A program made the position numbers and the translations under genes. Below, in pieces: positions 47,403-59,080 of a stretch of DNA of 64,000 nucleotides. The DNA is from Manis javanica (lineage: Eukaryota > Chordata > Mammalia > Pholidota > Manidae), in the NCBI RefSeq assembly GCF_040802235.1, contig NC_133161.1, forward strand, positions 19,237,001 to 19,301,000, in the 5' to 3' direction. Below the pieces are notes generated by a model. The model was given only the letters and a program-made list of their open reading frames with translations. It had not been told where the DNA came from and made no database searches. Each line of letters begins with the position of its first letter. Within the stretch, counting starts at the first letter, position 1.

Positions 47403-48679
47403 ATCCTAACCACAATATGAATTACACAAAGTATCCACTTGGCATATTTCACTCTGCAATTACAATGAAACTAAGAAAAAAACATCTTTATAGTCCCATG
47501 AAAATCTGTGATATCTGATTTGACTTTTGGAAGACGTCTCTATCATTGTTGCCTTCATTATCACTTCAGTCTTTGTTTCTTAAGTATTCTCTCTCCCTGT
47601 AGTTGTTATGCTCGAATAAGCATGAAGAATCAGGAGGGGACTCATGACCATGCCTTAAAAGGATTGATGAAATCGCTGGAGAGGAGGAGATAGGATGCTT
47701 TAGTTTTATTTGCTGAAGAAAATGATGAGGATTTCAGCAATCCTGACTGTGATAGGGGAGGAAGCATGATTAGGAATGGCAAAGGGACATGTAGACTGGA
47801 ACTTGGAGCCCCTTAGGAAGCAGACACATTCCTTCACAGAGAGGTGCATTTGATGGTGGAATCCTCTCCCCCAGGGAAGAGCTGAGAATGCCATTGTTCA
47901 GGGCATTTAAGACAAACAAGGGGATGAAAGAGCGGTCATCATTTATAGTTTGTTGGATAGCCACAGTGTAGGAAGATGTAGCACAAAAGTCTTTGAAGCC
48001 CCCAAGTGTACCGTCTGTGGGACAGATGAGACATGTTGACATCAAGCCCATTACCTGTAATCTTGCTGAGACAACAGGATCCCTGCATGGGTTTTTAGGC
48101 CCTTAGAAGCTGTAGAAATCTGAGACTGAAGGGATAGGGATAGAGGATGGAAAGGAACCCCTCTGGGGTAGGGAGCATCTGACTAGTGGTAAGAAAAACA
48201 AGAACAATCTGGGCACACAAAAAGAAAGACTGAGGACTCTAGGGGAGAAATGGGGACAAATTTGAAAACCAAATTAAAAAATGAAAATTCAGAAGCCTGC
48301 ATTATCTGAGCCTCCAGTAGATAAATGGTAAGGAAAATGGTTCCATGCAGGCCTGCAATGGGCACAGGATGGTATATCTACCTGGTAAATGAGGGGGTAC
48401 TGTACACAGAGGGAAGAGGCAGGGTTTAATTTAGTTCTGTGTCTACTCATTCCCTTCATCCCTCTCTTTGACTTGGCTATATCTCTGACTTCATCTTTGA
48501 TTTCGCTCTTAACTGATAGTCTTGGGTTGGACGTTGGTTATCTTCTCTAGGCATTACCCCCAAATATTCCAGATCAACCCAATGAGTGTTTACTGAGTCA
48601 AAGCACTTTGGATACAACAAACACAAAATAACTAAAACTGTAGGCCCTTGGAGGTGTCAGCAGTCGCTACATGCAATCT
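47403..48679. other. Non-coding, no recognised element
   Basis: Unique-looking; no exon supported. Confidence 0.35.
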
Positions 48680-50560
48680 CCAGTCTTCATCTAAGCATCA
48701 TCCAGTTTCTGCCCGAACACACCGAGTGGTGGAAAACTCACCATCATTCAAGCAAACTGATTCTGCCTTTAGAGAGCTCTATTAGCAATACATTCTTTAT
48801 AGTGACCAAAATATCTCTACATAAGATAAATTCTATTCATTGATCTTACCTTGATGTCATGAAGTTATACAGAGCTAAAGAAGCAGCTCTCCCTCTTAAA
48901 AGCCCTTCAAATATTTGAAGCTGTCATATTCCCTTCAGTCTTACTTTCTTGAAGCTGAACGTCACCAATTCCTTTGATTGTTCCAAATATAACAGGGTTT
49001 TAAGTCTCTTTTGGGCTTGACCACTCTCTTTTGAATGTAGCTGAATTTATCTTACGTGCAGGGCCTGGAACTGTGTACAATAATCTAGGTATAGTTTATC
49101 TCAAAGTAGAGCAGGATTATCACTACTTCCTTTGGGAATGTGATCCCATGTCCCTGCTCCTATATTTGCAAAGTTGTTTTCTATACCCATATATAGGACC
49201 TTGATTGTGTCCATATTATTCTTCATTTTGTTAAAACTTTCCCATAATTTCATCACATGAACTTGCCTTTGTATACAAATACATATTCTATGTTGCTAAG
49301 TTTTGATCATGCATTTATAACCTGAATAAAACAGGGTCTTGTTGATTCTGCCCTAAGGTCCATCATAACTTGATGATATATCTAAAGTCAATGGGAAATC
49401 AACCCTTTCAAAGCATTGAAAAACTACAAAGTTCTGTACTGACTTCTCTTGAGGAGGCATCAAAAGAAGGCGTTACATCATGCATTCTGAAAGGCTTCCT
49501 AAAACCCCTCTATTTGTAACTGATGCGCATGCCTCAGGGTCCCTCATCCTCGTAGCCTGCCTCCCACCTGGTAGCTCTCACCCTCACTCCCTTCCCTCCC
49601 AGGCTGCTGCCCCATTTTTTTCTCCCTCTTACCATATTCTTTTTTGTGTTTTGGGCAGCTTTGTATATTTTCAAATGTTGATCAGTTAAGCTTCTCTCAC
49701 ATGTTTCATTCCTCAGCATGGTGCCCCAAGTCAACACCAAAATGCCTTATTAACACCAAAAATACCCAATATTAAACAAAGGTTTTTGTCTCCTTAGAAA
49801 CAAGGAGGATTTCAAATATTTATATTTAATATGTCTCTCTTGTTGCAGTCGTAAACAAATAGGATGGCCATGTCTCCTCCATCTTCACCCAAGTTATTAG
49901 TAAATCTGTTGAACAGAATTAGTTTGAGGAGAGAGCTCTGACACAGATCCCAAGAAAACTTTCCTCCAGGCTACCCTGATGCAGTGAAGGTCTTTGGGGT
50001 TTAGCCAGTCACTCAGCTAATCCATTCAGCCCACATTGCCCCATGTTCTATGAGGATTTTATTAAAGAGTCCTTCAAATGACTTGATGCAACTCAGGTAT
50101 TCTCTCTAACATTTTGGTGATCTAAAAGCCTCACCACCTTGTTGAGTTAGGGAATAAGAGCAGCCTGGCAGGGTTTGTTCTTCAAGATCCAAGGCTTATT
50201 CCTCGTGATCACCATATCACTTTCTAAATAATCATATATATATATATCCACCTTTTATTGAACCAGTAATCAATGTGTAGGACAAGCTCATTTGTTTGTA
50301 TTTTTCAGAACTTACATTACTCCCACCTTTTGCAAAACTGGAGTAACATTTGCCTGTTCCTAGTCTTTATTCACCTCCCTCTACGTAGTGCCTGATCAGG
50401 TTAATAACTCTGGTGCTTTTACTTGTTAATACCTAAATGATGCACAGGGTCATCATATTTTTAGCATGTACCATCTCTAGGTGTTAGTTTCCATGAGTTT
50501 ACTGATCCTACTGTAGGAGAATATTGCCTTCGATTTGATCTACAGTTACTTGTGTTAGCA
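48680..50560 (-). mobile_element. L3/CR1-clade LINE remnant, about 1.9 kb
   Basis: Read on the plus strand as the reverse complement of a CR1-clade (L3) LINE from its 3' UTR into the ORF2 coding region. Landmarks in order: GTGGTGGAAAACTCACCATC (48727), AGCCCTTCAAATATTTGAAG (48901), GCTGAACGTCACCAATTCC (48954), CAGGGCCTGGAACTGTGTAC (49060), CACCCAAGTTATTAGTAAATC (49887) with GTTGAACAGAATTAG, then AGCCAGTCACTCAGCTAATCC (50003), GACTTGATGCAACTCAGGT (50080), and AAACTGGAGTAACATTTGCC (50335). The frame is destroyed. This clade stopped moving in mammals long ago; most copies survive as scraps, so a nearly 2-kb collinear piece is notable. It is interrupted near 49450-49860 by other DNA. Confidence 0.82.
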
Positions 50561-50884
50561 TGGGGGGGAAGTTCTGAATCTCCCTCTATTCAGTTAGTGC
50601 CAAGCAGGAGTCCTTAGGCCAAAGAAGACATGGTCTGTCTTTAGGAAATGAGAGATGAGGGCTCATTCTCTGGAATGTTTACCCCATTACGCCAGGCAGA
50701 CAGGCTGCTGGGTGACCTCAGGGCAGCCTGCAAAAGAAGAGAAAGATGGAGCTGATAGTTGGAAAGTAGAACAAGGGAAGCTTGAATATGATACAGATGG
50801 GGTGGAGGAGTGGTTGGCTGGATTGAGAGGAGAGAGTGTAGAGGACTAGTGGCGTAAGGAGGATGCTTTTAGCAGCAGTATTTT
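50561..50884. other. Non-coding spacer
   Basis: No recognised element. Confidence 0.35.
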
Positions 50885-51250
50885 TTTGTTCCTTTTTAAC
50901 TAGCTTTTTTTAAAAATGGGGAGTGTAGTACTTGCACATGGTAAATTATCAAAAAGTACAAAGTATATGCAATAGAACAATACAAAATACATCACACTGG
51001 CTTCCATGGTGAGGTTTCTTTTGGTACGTATTTTATATTTGGTAATATTTCCAAACAGTCCGATGTATGTAAAGCCTATATAGATATGTATGCACTATTC
51101 TGTATACTCAAAAATATGCAAATATATATTTAAACTGTTCTGTATACTGTATATATTTATACTTTTTTCCCCAGAGCATAGATTACAGAGACTTACCTCA
51201 TTTGTTCAACATCTACACTGTATTCTGTTGCATGGATGTACCATAATTTT
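50885..51250 (-). mobile_element. Ancient L1 (L1M-type) 3' UTR remnant, inverted
   Basis: TGCACATGGTAAATTATC, AAAGTACAAAGTATATGC, TTTGGTAATATTTCC, TCATTTGTTCAACATCTAC, and CATGGATGTACCATAATTTT follow the reversed L1 3' UTR order. It stops at a short palindrome (51250-51271). Confidence 0.75.
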
Positions 51251-51271
51251 AAAGGACTGCTGAGTCCTTTA
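51250..51271. repeat. Perfect hairpin, 9-bp stem, 4-nt loop
   Basis: TAAAGGACT, GCTG, AGTCCTTTA, located exactly where the L1M match ends. Confidence 0.93.
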
Positions 51272-51285
51272 GACTCCTAAAATAG

Positions 51286-51374
51286 GAAATGAAAATAGAA
51301 TTTTTGAGGAAATTGTAATGAATTGAAGAATGAAATGAAAATAGAATTTCATTTGAGGAAATGAAAATAGAATT
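51286..51374. repeat. Irregular tandem repeat, three exact 17-bp copies
   Basis: GAAATGAAAATAGAATT occurs at 51286, 51332 and 51358 (spacing 46 and 26 bp); the words between (TTTGAGGAAAT) recur too, so a 46-bp unit appears to have been partly re-duplicated. Confidence 0.93.
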
Positions 51375-52954
51375 GTTGCCAAACCCAGGGTATTGATCTT
51401 ACTTTGAAATGGAAGGAGTAAATGACAGGTGTTAACAGGTTTATATTTCAGATTCCTATTTAATCTAAGATATGTCACATTCATGTCCCTTGCCTCAGTT
51501 TGCTTAGCACAGAAAGGAAATCACTTCCCTTCCTTATTCTAGTGTTAAAAACATGAGTCAAGGCTCCTTAAAAACAGGACTTGGGAAAAACAGCTAGTAG
51601 AAAGGGTATGCATTAACATTTTCTTCTCATCTAGAGCTTGGGTGTGGGCAGAAGGGAACTCCTACTCTGGCTATAGTGACACTCAGTTGGCCTGACGGTG
51701 GTGGCATGTTTTCTGGTGCCAATGAACAGTCAGCTGAGCACCTAAGCGGCCTGAACTGGGCTGATCTACTTTGTGTTGGCCTGTTGCAGGCTCTGCTCAG
51801 TGGTGTGTTGGGAAATGTTTAATAACTGGTTCTCCACAAACCTAAACGCCCTGGTTTGGACAGTGTGCTAATTCCCATGGTGTAAATATTTGCCTGCTTT
51901 CCAGCTATCAGCAGGGTGGCACTTAATGCAAAATTGTGGGGAGATGTGCACGATTGCTCTCCCCAGCTCTGAAGCTATGACACACCACTATGGCCTTGGG
52001 GCTGGGAAGGGACCCCATAAGGGACACCCAGCATTTGCAAAGCCTGCAGTCATCACATGCCCTTTAAAAATCGAGGAAGGAGAATGAGGCCAGGTGAACA
52101 CCCCGGAGGGAGGTGTTCAGGAGGAAAGAGGTCACCCTGGGCCTAGGCGCCGTCCCGGGTGCTCCCTGCTGCATCACCCAGTGCTCTCCTTCTAGGCTAA
52201 CAGGGTGCAGGCGCCCCTCTCCCTTCTTATTCTTCCTTGCTGGTTCTGTCCTCCCTTCTCCTTTCTTCCCACCCCTCAAGCATGTCTTGGCCCCACTGAT
52301 GACCCTTAGGCATTGCTTTGTTCTCCAGAAGGGGCTGGGGGCTGAGGAGATGCCTCAAAGCCCGAGAGAAGGTGCTGGGAGGGAGTCCTCATGGGGCACC
52401 GTGTGCGGGGAAACCGCACTACTGGCTTCTGTTTCCCAGTCTCTTCTTGCTGGGCCTTCTATCAGCACGGAAGTCCTGGGACCTCCCTCCTGCCCTGTAG
52501 CGTGGAGAGTGTCAGGATCAGGTGGAGGGCATGATGGAAACTGGTGCCCACACTGGAGTCCACTCTATGTGGCCTCCACGAGGTCCCCTGAAGGCGGGTG
52601 CTGGACAGCTTGTTAAAGGGAACGGCTCCAGCTCCACTTTGCACTACAACATAAGATGTCTCAGGCTAATGCTGGACTGTCTACACCCTACTTCAAGGGA
52701 GTGCTGGACTCAGGCATTCTGCATGTTGATTCCAGCCTGCTGGCTTGGTTTTCTTATTTTTATTTAACATATTGAGATACACTAAGACATTTGACTCAGG
52801 AACTCTGAAGGGACACTGCCCCATATGGTCAATATCATGCACCAACCATGTCCCCCTCTATCCTTCTTAATCTAAAGCCAAGTGGGCTCAGATATGAAGA
52901 GTAAGAGGCTAATGAGATCAAGGTCAGGGGAGTGATTCCCTCTTTGTAAGTCAC
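51375..52954. other. Non-coding, no recognised element
   Basis: Unique-looking. GC rises between 52100 and 52620 with open frames on both strands, but there is no CpG cluster or codon-like pattern. No gene supported. Confidence 0.4.
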
Positions 52955-53400
52955 TATACTAGTTACTTATTGCTGCATATAAAATCACCTCCAAGAACAT
53001 CTCGTCCCATGATGTGTGGGGCCTCAGGTGGAAGACCCAAAGCTGGCTGGCATCAGCTGAAGACTTGCCTGGGGCGAGAGGGTCTGCCTCCGGGTGGCTC
53101 ACTCATAGGACGGTCATATGTGCTGTCTGTGGGTGGGAAAGCTCCTGTCCGCAAGGCTGCTTGAGGGGCCGCAGTGCTTGGGGGGCTTGCGTCTCCCAGA
53201 GCGAGTGATCCCAGAGATGGTGCTGGAAGCTGTGATGTCTTTTATGACCTTGCCTCGGAAGTTACACATTGTCCAGTTCTGCAGCAACCTCATCCTGGTC
53301 ACCTAAGTCAGTGCTGATTCAAATTCGGGAGGGGACTGCATGAGGGCCTGAGTACCATTGGCAAGGATCGTTAGGGCCATTTTGGAGACTGGCTGTCAGA
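52955..53400 (-). mobile_element. Ancient ERVL/MaLR-type LTR
   Basis: ACTTATTGCTGCATATAAAATCACC, GGCATCAGCTGAAGACTTGCC, TCTCCCAGAGCGAGTGATCC, GATTCAAATTCGGGAGGGG, and GGCCATTTTGGAGACTGGC follow the reversed order of an old LTR family ('…ATAAAACCACCCCAAAACTTAGTGGC…CAAGAGCGAGTGTTCC…GATTCAAGGGGAGGGG…'). Middle part GC-rich. Confidence 0.7.
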
Positions 53401-54736
53401 GTCACTTAGAAGATTATACTCAGACTACATGTCAGTCATCTTGGAAATATGTGCTATCAGACAAGAGTGTTCACCCCATCAGCACAACCCCATCTTCATT
53501 ACAGGGGAAACAGCTTGAGGCTTTTATGTTTTGTGTTTTGTATCGCAAGGGGCCAAGAAACTCACTTAGGCCACTTGGTAAGTGAATTGAGCAGAGGCAA
53601 GATGGAGCTTTCAAGCGGGAGCAGTGAACTGTTTCTAGTTCTTAGAATTCAGGCGTCCTGCCAGGGCCTTATGCCTCCTGGGATGAACCCCCAAAGAGTG
53701 CCACACTGAATTGTTTGCATTTTCTTATTGTAGCAAGATACGGAATTGTCCAGAGCTGGGACGGTGCTGTTTTTGGCCAGAGGAGTGAGGTCATCCTCTC
53801 CCTCTCACCCCATCCCGGTCCCCATAGTGACACTGCGTCCTCCAACTTCTGGTTCCTGGAGTCAAAAAGACAAGGAGGAATTCTGGAGAAGGGGTGGTGG
53901 ATGAAGGAGGCTGGGGATCTGCTTCAGGACCCAGGTGACCAAATGCCACATAATATGTGAATGGGTGGGGGCACCCTCCCCACCGTGGTGCCAGCCTCTG
54001 GTGTGCCTGGGAAGCCACAGCAGAGCAGCAGGGCTGGCCATGGCCAGCAGGACAGGCGGGTGGAGGTGATGAAGAGATGTCGTTCCGTCAGATGACTTAG
54101 TGGACGTGGACTTCAGTGAGGAGACCTGTGGAGAATAACACGATCAGACTTGTTCCTAAGCACAGACACCATCTAAGTTCTCTGACATAATAGGAGGAGA
54201 CAGGGAGGGGCTTGTCCATAGAGGTCAAGTCTGTGGAACAGAAGGCTGGAGTTGAGATTCAGATGTTAGGATGGCTGTGTCCTTGTTAGCACCCACAGGC
54301 TAGAGAAACCCACTAACAATTCCCGGCCATCAAATTCAAGCTACAGTTAGAATACAGGGATTCCCCTCTCCCATGCTGCTCCAAGGGCAGTGATTTCTCT
54401 CTCTTGTTTTACTGTTCTGTGGCCCAGAGTCTGGAAAATAGAACTGTTGGGTTAGAGGCTGGCTTAACCCCTTAGGAAACAGAGCGAGGAATAAATTTGC
54501 TTCAATCTTGAGAGCAGCCATTGATATGGTGAAGTGTCAGCTTTCAAGGAGGATACAGATTAAAGGCTGCTGGGGCGTATTGTGGGCATCCGGTGACACA
54601 CGCAGGGGCCAGGAGGAAGTTGGGGCCTTTCCTACTGTGTGCAATGCTGCTCCCGCAGCCCGCGCGGTGTCACTGCGGAAGGCTCTCTTCCCTCCCAGTC
54701 TCTGCGGAGCTGGGATAGTGTTGGTGCTTGTACCGT
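53401..54736. other. Non-coding; small CpG cluster at right end
   Basis: 54590-54860 is GC-rich with several CpGs (CCCGCGCGGTGTCACTGCGG) and leads into a CTCF-like site. No exon supported. Confidence 0.4.
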
Positions 54737-54752
54737 CCTGCAGGTGGCGCCA
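54737..54752 (+). promoter_or_regulatory. CTCF-like motif
   Basis: CCTGCAGGTGGCGCCA matches the CTCF core (CCNNNAGGNGGCGC) in 12 of 16 positions by eye, including the AGGTGGCGC heart. It sits in a small CpG cluster 2.9 kb upstream of the CpG island, a common place for an insulator or loop anchor. Binding is inferred from the motif only. Confidence 0.55.
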
Positions 54753-54889
54753 CGATTTAGGTTTTTAAGCCGGGGGACTGCCTGCGGGTTTTCAAGCAGC
54801 TCACTGTGCGCTGCAGAAAACCCATCCCCCCGACCTCCCCTCGGCCAGCTCTAGGGGGAAAAATTTCTCTGAGGCACCACCAGGCTCTG
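54753..54889. other. GC-rich spacer
   Basis: Continuation of the small CpG cluster. Confidence 0.35.
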
Positions 54890-55150
54890 GTGATTTATTT
54901 AACAAGCAAATCTGGCTTTTATCAACTTAAATAGCTGTTCTGTTCCTAGCCTAATAAAACAGTGGTAGCTAAGTGAAGGAAAATTTCAGGATTTCTTCTC
55001 TTTTCTCCTATTAAATCTGGCCCTTTTATTCAGCTGTGAAGGATGAGCCAATACTTTTCTCCTCAAACCCCTCAAGAAACCGCAACCAAATTGCCATAAA
55101 AAACTACTTCCTTAGAAAACAAGACTTTATGAAGCAATGTGCCATTTAGC
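54890..55150. other. Unique AT-rich segment, candidate conserved non-coding element
   Basis: Repeat-free run rich in TF-like words (TTATTTAACAAGC, TAAATAGCTG, TAATAAAACAG, TTATTCAGCTGTGAA) between the CTCF-like site and the CpG island. It looks like an enhancer-type conserved element; unproven. Confidence 0.35.
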
Positions 55151-57639
55151 TTTTCCCTCTTGGGGTCCCACGCCAGAGAGCGACTCCCCAGTTTCCCCAG
55201 CAGCCTGGGACAGAATGGGTGACTTAGAGACCTGAGGTCAGCAGGAGAAAGCTAGGGTCCCTCCTGCTCCCCCATCAGAAGGCGGCAGTAGGGAGGTGTG
55301 AGAGCGAGAAGGGTTTGTAACTCATGCAGAAACCCGTTTTGAACCATTGTAGAGCTGCTTTCACCCATGTATCTGGTCAGAGAGAAGGGCCAGGACGACC
55401 CAGAGCCCTCCCACCCTCATTGTACTTACTGTGCCTTTTAAAAAGTTACCTTCTTCTGAGAAGCAATGCTAATTCCTCTAGAATAACGTAAGTTTACTGC
55501 ACTTACCTCAGTGTTTCCAAGTGCATCATGAATAGATAGCTTCTCTTTTGAATGCTACTATCTCTAAGGGGCAAGTGGGCCAGATGAGAAGACAGTGTGT
55601 CATGGAGAAGGTGAGATTCCCCCCAAACTATAGAGCTGGGGGGTGGCAGAGCCAGGACTAGGTCCCAGGTCTTCCAGCTCCCAGTCTAGAATTACTCACC
55701 CCACTCCATCCTGTTCTCCAGCGTTGAGAGAGGAAATCCAAGGGCCACCATGATTCAACAACAGCAAAAAATCAAGTTCCACGCTGCTGCCGATGTGACC
55801 CTTTCTGCTCTTCCTTATGCCGACTTGTAACTGCCCCTTCAGCACACCTTTCACCCTTGTCGCTAAATGGAAGGGGAAGGAGGGAACAGCCAGTGGCCAT
55901 ATGGCCCCCTTAATGACGGCAGCCTGGACGGGGCCTCTCACCTACCCATTGCTGCGCCAGCTTTTTGCCTCACTTCTTTCCTGCCACTTGGCTCTGTTAT
56001 TACTCTTCAGGCACCACATGGCATTCATTTCTCTGAATGAAAATAAATGACACCACAGGCTAGGCAGGAGATAAAGAATAATAAATACATTTTATTTGCC
56101 ACCTCTGAAAGAAAAAAGGTCTTGGACTCCCATCCATCCATCAGAAAATGAACCTGGGGCTCACCAGCAATATGCACACAAGCACATGGATGCATGTGCA
56201 CACACGGGCTACAAGGGGGAACACTCAAGTTGTGTTAAAAATACATGCTAGATCACTGAGATTGGAAGCAGAGCTGTTTTCTCACCTCCCCTCCCTTTCA
56301 GCATTTTTATGGCATACCCTGAAAGCCGAGTGGCAAACAGACATTGGAATGGATTCCCACCCCCACAACACACACTTTTATTGAACCATATTCCTTAAGT
56401 AACTCATAACGGTTTTCCATGGGGTGATCTACACTGTCACCTCTGGAAAAAGCCTGTGTTGGTCTCGGCCAGCAATTTTAGAGAAAGTACCTTGAAGCAG
56501 GCCAGGACCAAGGTGAGGACAGCCTTACAGAAGCCTGAGCATGACAGCCACGTCAAATTTCATATTCTGGGTGCCTCAGTGCTGCCTGGAGAGACATTTG
56601 TGCCTGGACTTCCTCAGCCCCAGTGGAGATCCACAAAGCAGCAGTAGGAGTTATTTTGTTACGTGTTTCTCTGGACTTCCGAATCTAACCTGATAATGTG
56701 TGCCTTATCTAGAGTCTGGGATCCAGGGTTTCTGAGACAAGAGGAGCCGGGTCGATGTATTAACGACAAGCTAATAAGATAACTCTTTGCTACTCTCTGG
56801 GCCATGCAATGCTCAGCAGACAACCAGAGGCTAAACGGCTCCACTCTGTCTCCTGGAAGACCCTTTAACCAAACAGCCAACGTCTGGTCTCCTCCTCACG
56901 CTGGCTTGGCCCGTCTCCCTCTCACTGAAGCACCCACCTCATTAGAGCAAAGCTTCAATAAGGAGGCCCCATCCAGGTGGGCACTGCCTGACCTTCGGCG
57001 GGCTGCCCCCCACCCCTCCCCTCCCTGGGCTTGTATAGCTGGTCAGCTCACAGCTGGTTTCAAAGACTTCCTGGTTTACAACTCTGACTTCTGTGAAATA
57101 TAACCCCTACAGGAAGGTGGAGGGATTTATGCTGTTGTCAATCATTTTCATCTAATGGGAAGATTCTGAGATGTTGTTCTGATGGGAGGGACAATAACGG
57201 GCAGGAAGTTGCTGGCTGTGGGGAACAGCAAAGCTGAAGATGAGTGGGGAGGGAAGAAGCCAAAACTCCGGCTCCTGAAGGGGTCATCCTTGATTGTCAC
57301 CATGCAGGGAGGTCCTTAGTGGGTGCAACTGATGGTGTCACCTCCCTGGGATGCGGTAGGGTGGGAATGAAGGGACATTCATGGAGTGGGGTACGTAAGT
57401 GTGGGAATCCCGCAGGCCTCTTTTGGGGGCGGGGCACGCTCCTAGGAAGATCCAGGCAGAGGTTTTAGGAGCAGTGCTGCCCGTCTCCCGTCCAGGCACG
57501 TTTCCTCCGTGATTTCTTTCTCTGGACGTCAGAAACTGCCCTGAGGTGGACAGTCTGTTTTCTCTATTTTGCTGTGGTCTAGGAAGTAGGGTTTCTGAGG
57601 AGAAAGGAGCCAGGTCAGCCTCCTAATGGAAAAATGGCC
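55151..57639. other. Upstream flank of CpG island, no recognised element
   Basis: Unique-looking sequence. GC and CpG counts climb from about 57400 (GGGGGCGGGGCACGC at 57425 includes a GC box). No exon supported. Confidence 0.4.
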
Positions 57640-58118
57640 AGACAAGTCCGGCCGGAACGTCCGTGGGTGCCGCGGGGGCGCGTTGCTGGGGTGCTGGGGC
57701 AGGGCTCTGCTGAGGAATGAGCGCCTGCGCCTGGGTCAGTTCTGAACCCCCGAAGGTGCCTCCGAGCGTCGGCGCCCTCATCCTCACCTTCCCAGGAGGC
57801 TGTGCCTCATTCCGAGTGCGCGCCCTGCGCCCATGAGTGCGTGTGCGTGTCTGCGGCCCTCTCTGCCCCACGTCGCCGCTGGCAGGGTCGCTGGGTGCGG
57901 GCCAAGGGGACAGCAGGCGGTGTCCGCAAACGTCGGTGCGGGGGAGCGCAGGAGAGGCGGGCGGCGGCGGGCGCCGAGGGCGGGGAAGGCGCCCCCGGCC
58001 CCCTCTGCCGGCCGCTTTCGGTCGGACTAGATGTCAGCCGCGAGCTCCGAGCCAGCGAGCGCGAGCCAGAGAGGGAGCGGCGGCGGGCGGCGGGGAGGGG
58101 AGGAGGCGAGGCGACGGA

Positions 58119-58148
58119 GGGAGGGAGGGAAGCAGGGAGGGCGGGGGG
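58119..58148 (+). other. G-quadruplex motif
   Basis: Six G-tracts of at least three G within 30 bases (tracts at 58119, 58123, 58127, 58135, 58139 and a six-G run at 58143-58148), with loops of 1-5 bases. It can fold in DNA and, if exon 1 starts upstream, in the 5' UTR RNA. Confidence 0.85.
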
Positions 58149-58377
58149 AGGAGAGGAGGACCCAGGGAGCGCCAGGCAGCTGGAGTTTTTGCAGCGCTTG
58201 GCCGGGCTTCAATGCACAGCAGCAGCGAGCCGCGGCGGCAGCAGGCAGCCCGGGAGCTCCGGCGGCGGCCGAGCCAGAGGCGGCCCCGCTCCCTGCCCCC
58301 TGCAAACTTTGTGAGCAGCCCGCCCGGGGGGCCGGGGGCGCGCCCGGCAGGCCGAACTCGGCCCGCTGCCACGCTCA

Positions 58378-58399
58378 CCACCGCCGCCGCCGCCACCGC
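58378..58399 (+). repeat. Short GCC trinucleotide repeat
   Basis: CCACCGCCGCCGCCGCCACC, four to five pure GCC units with interruptions, inside the presumed 5' UTR. Confidence 0.9.
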
Positions 58400-58637
58400 T
58401 GCAACCCCGCGCTTCCCCAGGGAGCAGCCCGCGGCTCCCGCGGCCGCCCAGCCCCGGCCCCTCGGCGCTGCCCGGCCAGTCCCCCGGCTGGGGCGCGGGC
58501 AGCAGCGGCGCCGCCGGCCGCGGGCTGCCGGGGGGCGGCCGCCGCTGCCCAGGGAGGCGCGCAGAGGCGCCGACAGCGCTCCCCGGCGGGTCACCCGCGC
58601 ACTCGCCGCGTCCGGGCAGCGGCCCGACCCGGCGAGC

Positions 58638-58655
58638 ATGGGCGGCGCGGAGTGA
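58638..58655 (+). CDS. Five-codon upstream ORF with optimal Kozak context
   Basis: GAGC-ATG-G gives A at -3 and G at +4, the strongest context in the exon, and the frame stops after five codons (M-G-G-A-E) at TGA 58653-58655. If the exon is transcribed from upstream, ribosomes should often initiate here and terminate at once, which would lower or regulate downstream translation. The same ATG is also in frame with the end of a longer open frame beginning at 57837. Coding status is inferred only from context. Confidence 0.45.
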   Translation: MGGAE

Positions 58656-58972
58656 CGCCGCCGTGCCCGCTTGGCATCAAGGACATTCAGCCCGCGGGGG
58701 TGAGGACGAAGGGGGGCAGTCCCGCGTCGCCACCGCAGCCCCCGAGAGCGGCCGCCGCTCCAGCTCCGGGGCTGGGCGGAGGAAAGGGGTGCTTGGAATC
58801 GATCCATATTTTCCGACCGTTTTGCTGGACATTCTGCCCACCTTGGACGCTGCAAGAAGAGCTGTCAAGCCCCGCAGCCTCTGATTTCGCTCTCGGTTTT
58901 TCTTGCCTCCTCCCGGGTTGCCTGAGCCTCGGTGGAGTATTTGCGTTCGGGGCTGGGGCTGGAGGAGGCAGC

Positions 58973-58994
58973 CACACGCGCGCACACGCACACG
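58973..58994. repeat. CA/CG alternating repeat in exon 1
   Basis: CACACGCGCGCACACGCACACG, alternating pyrimidine-purine, a strong Z-DNA-type sequence. Confidence 0.85.
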
Positions 58995-59080
58995 TTCAGA
59001 GGAGGGCGAGAGGCAGCGGCACAGGCACCATCCGCAGTGTCAATGCGGCGCTCCGGCTGAAGGAGGCAAATCGGCGTTTC

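Noticed and set aside
52113-52616. 167-codon plus-strand open frame
   Set aside because: Moderately GC-rich non-coding DNA; no domain and no codon-like pattern.
57837-58655. 272-codon open frame in the island
   Set aside because: Same reason; it ends in the five-codon uORF and no domain is recognisable.
58034-58855. 273-codon minus-strand open frame in the island
   Set aside because: Shadow of GC-rich sequence; low-complexity product and no minus-strand promoter or splice logic.
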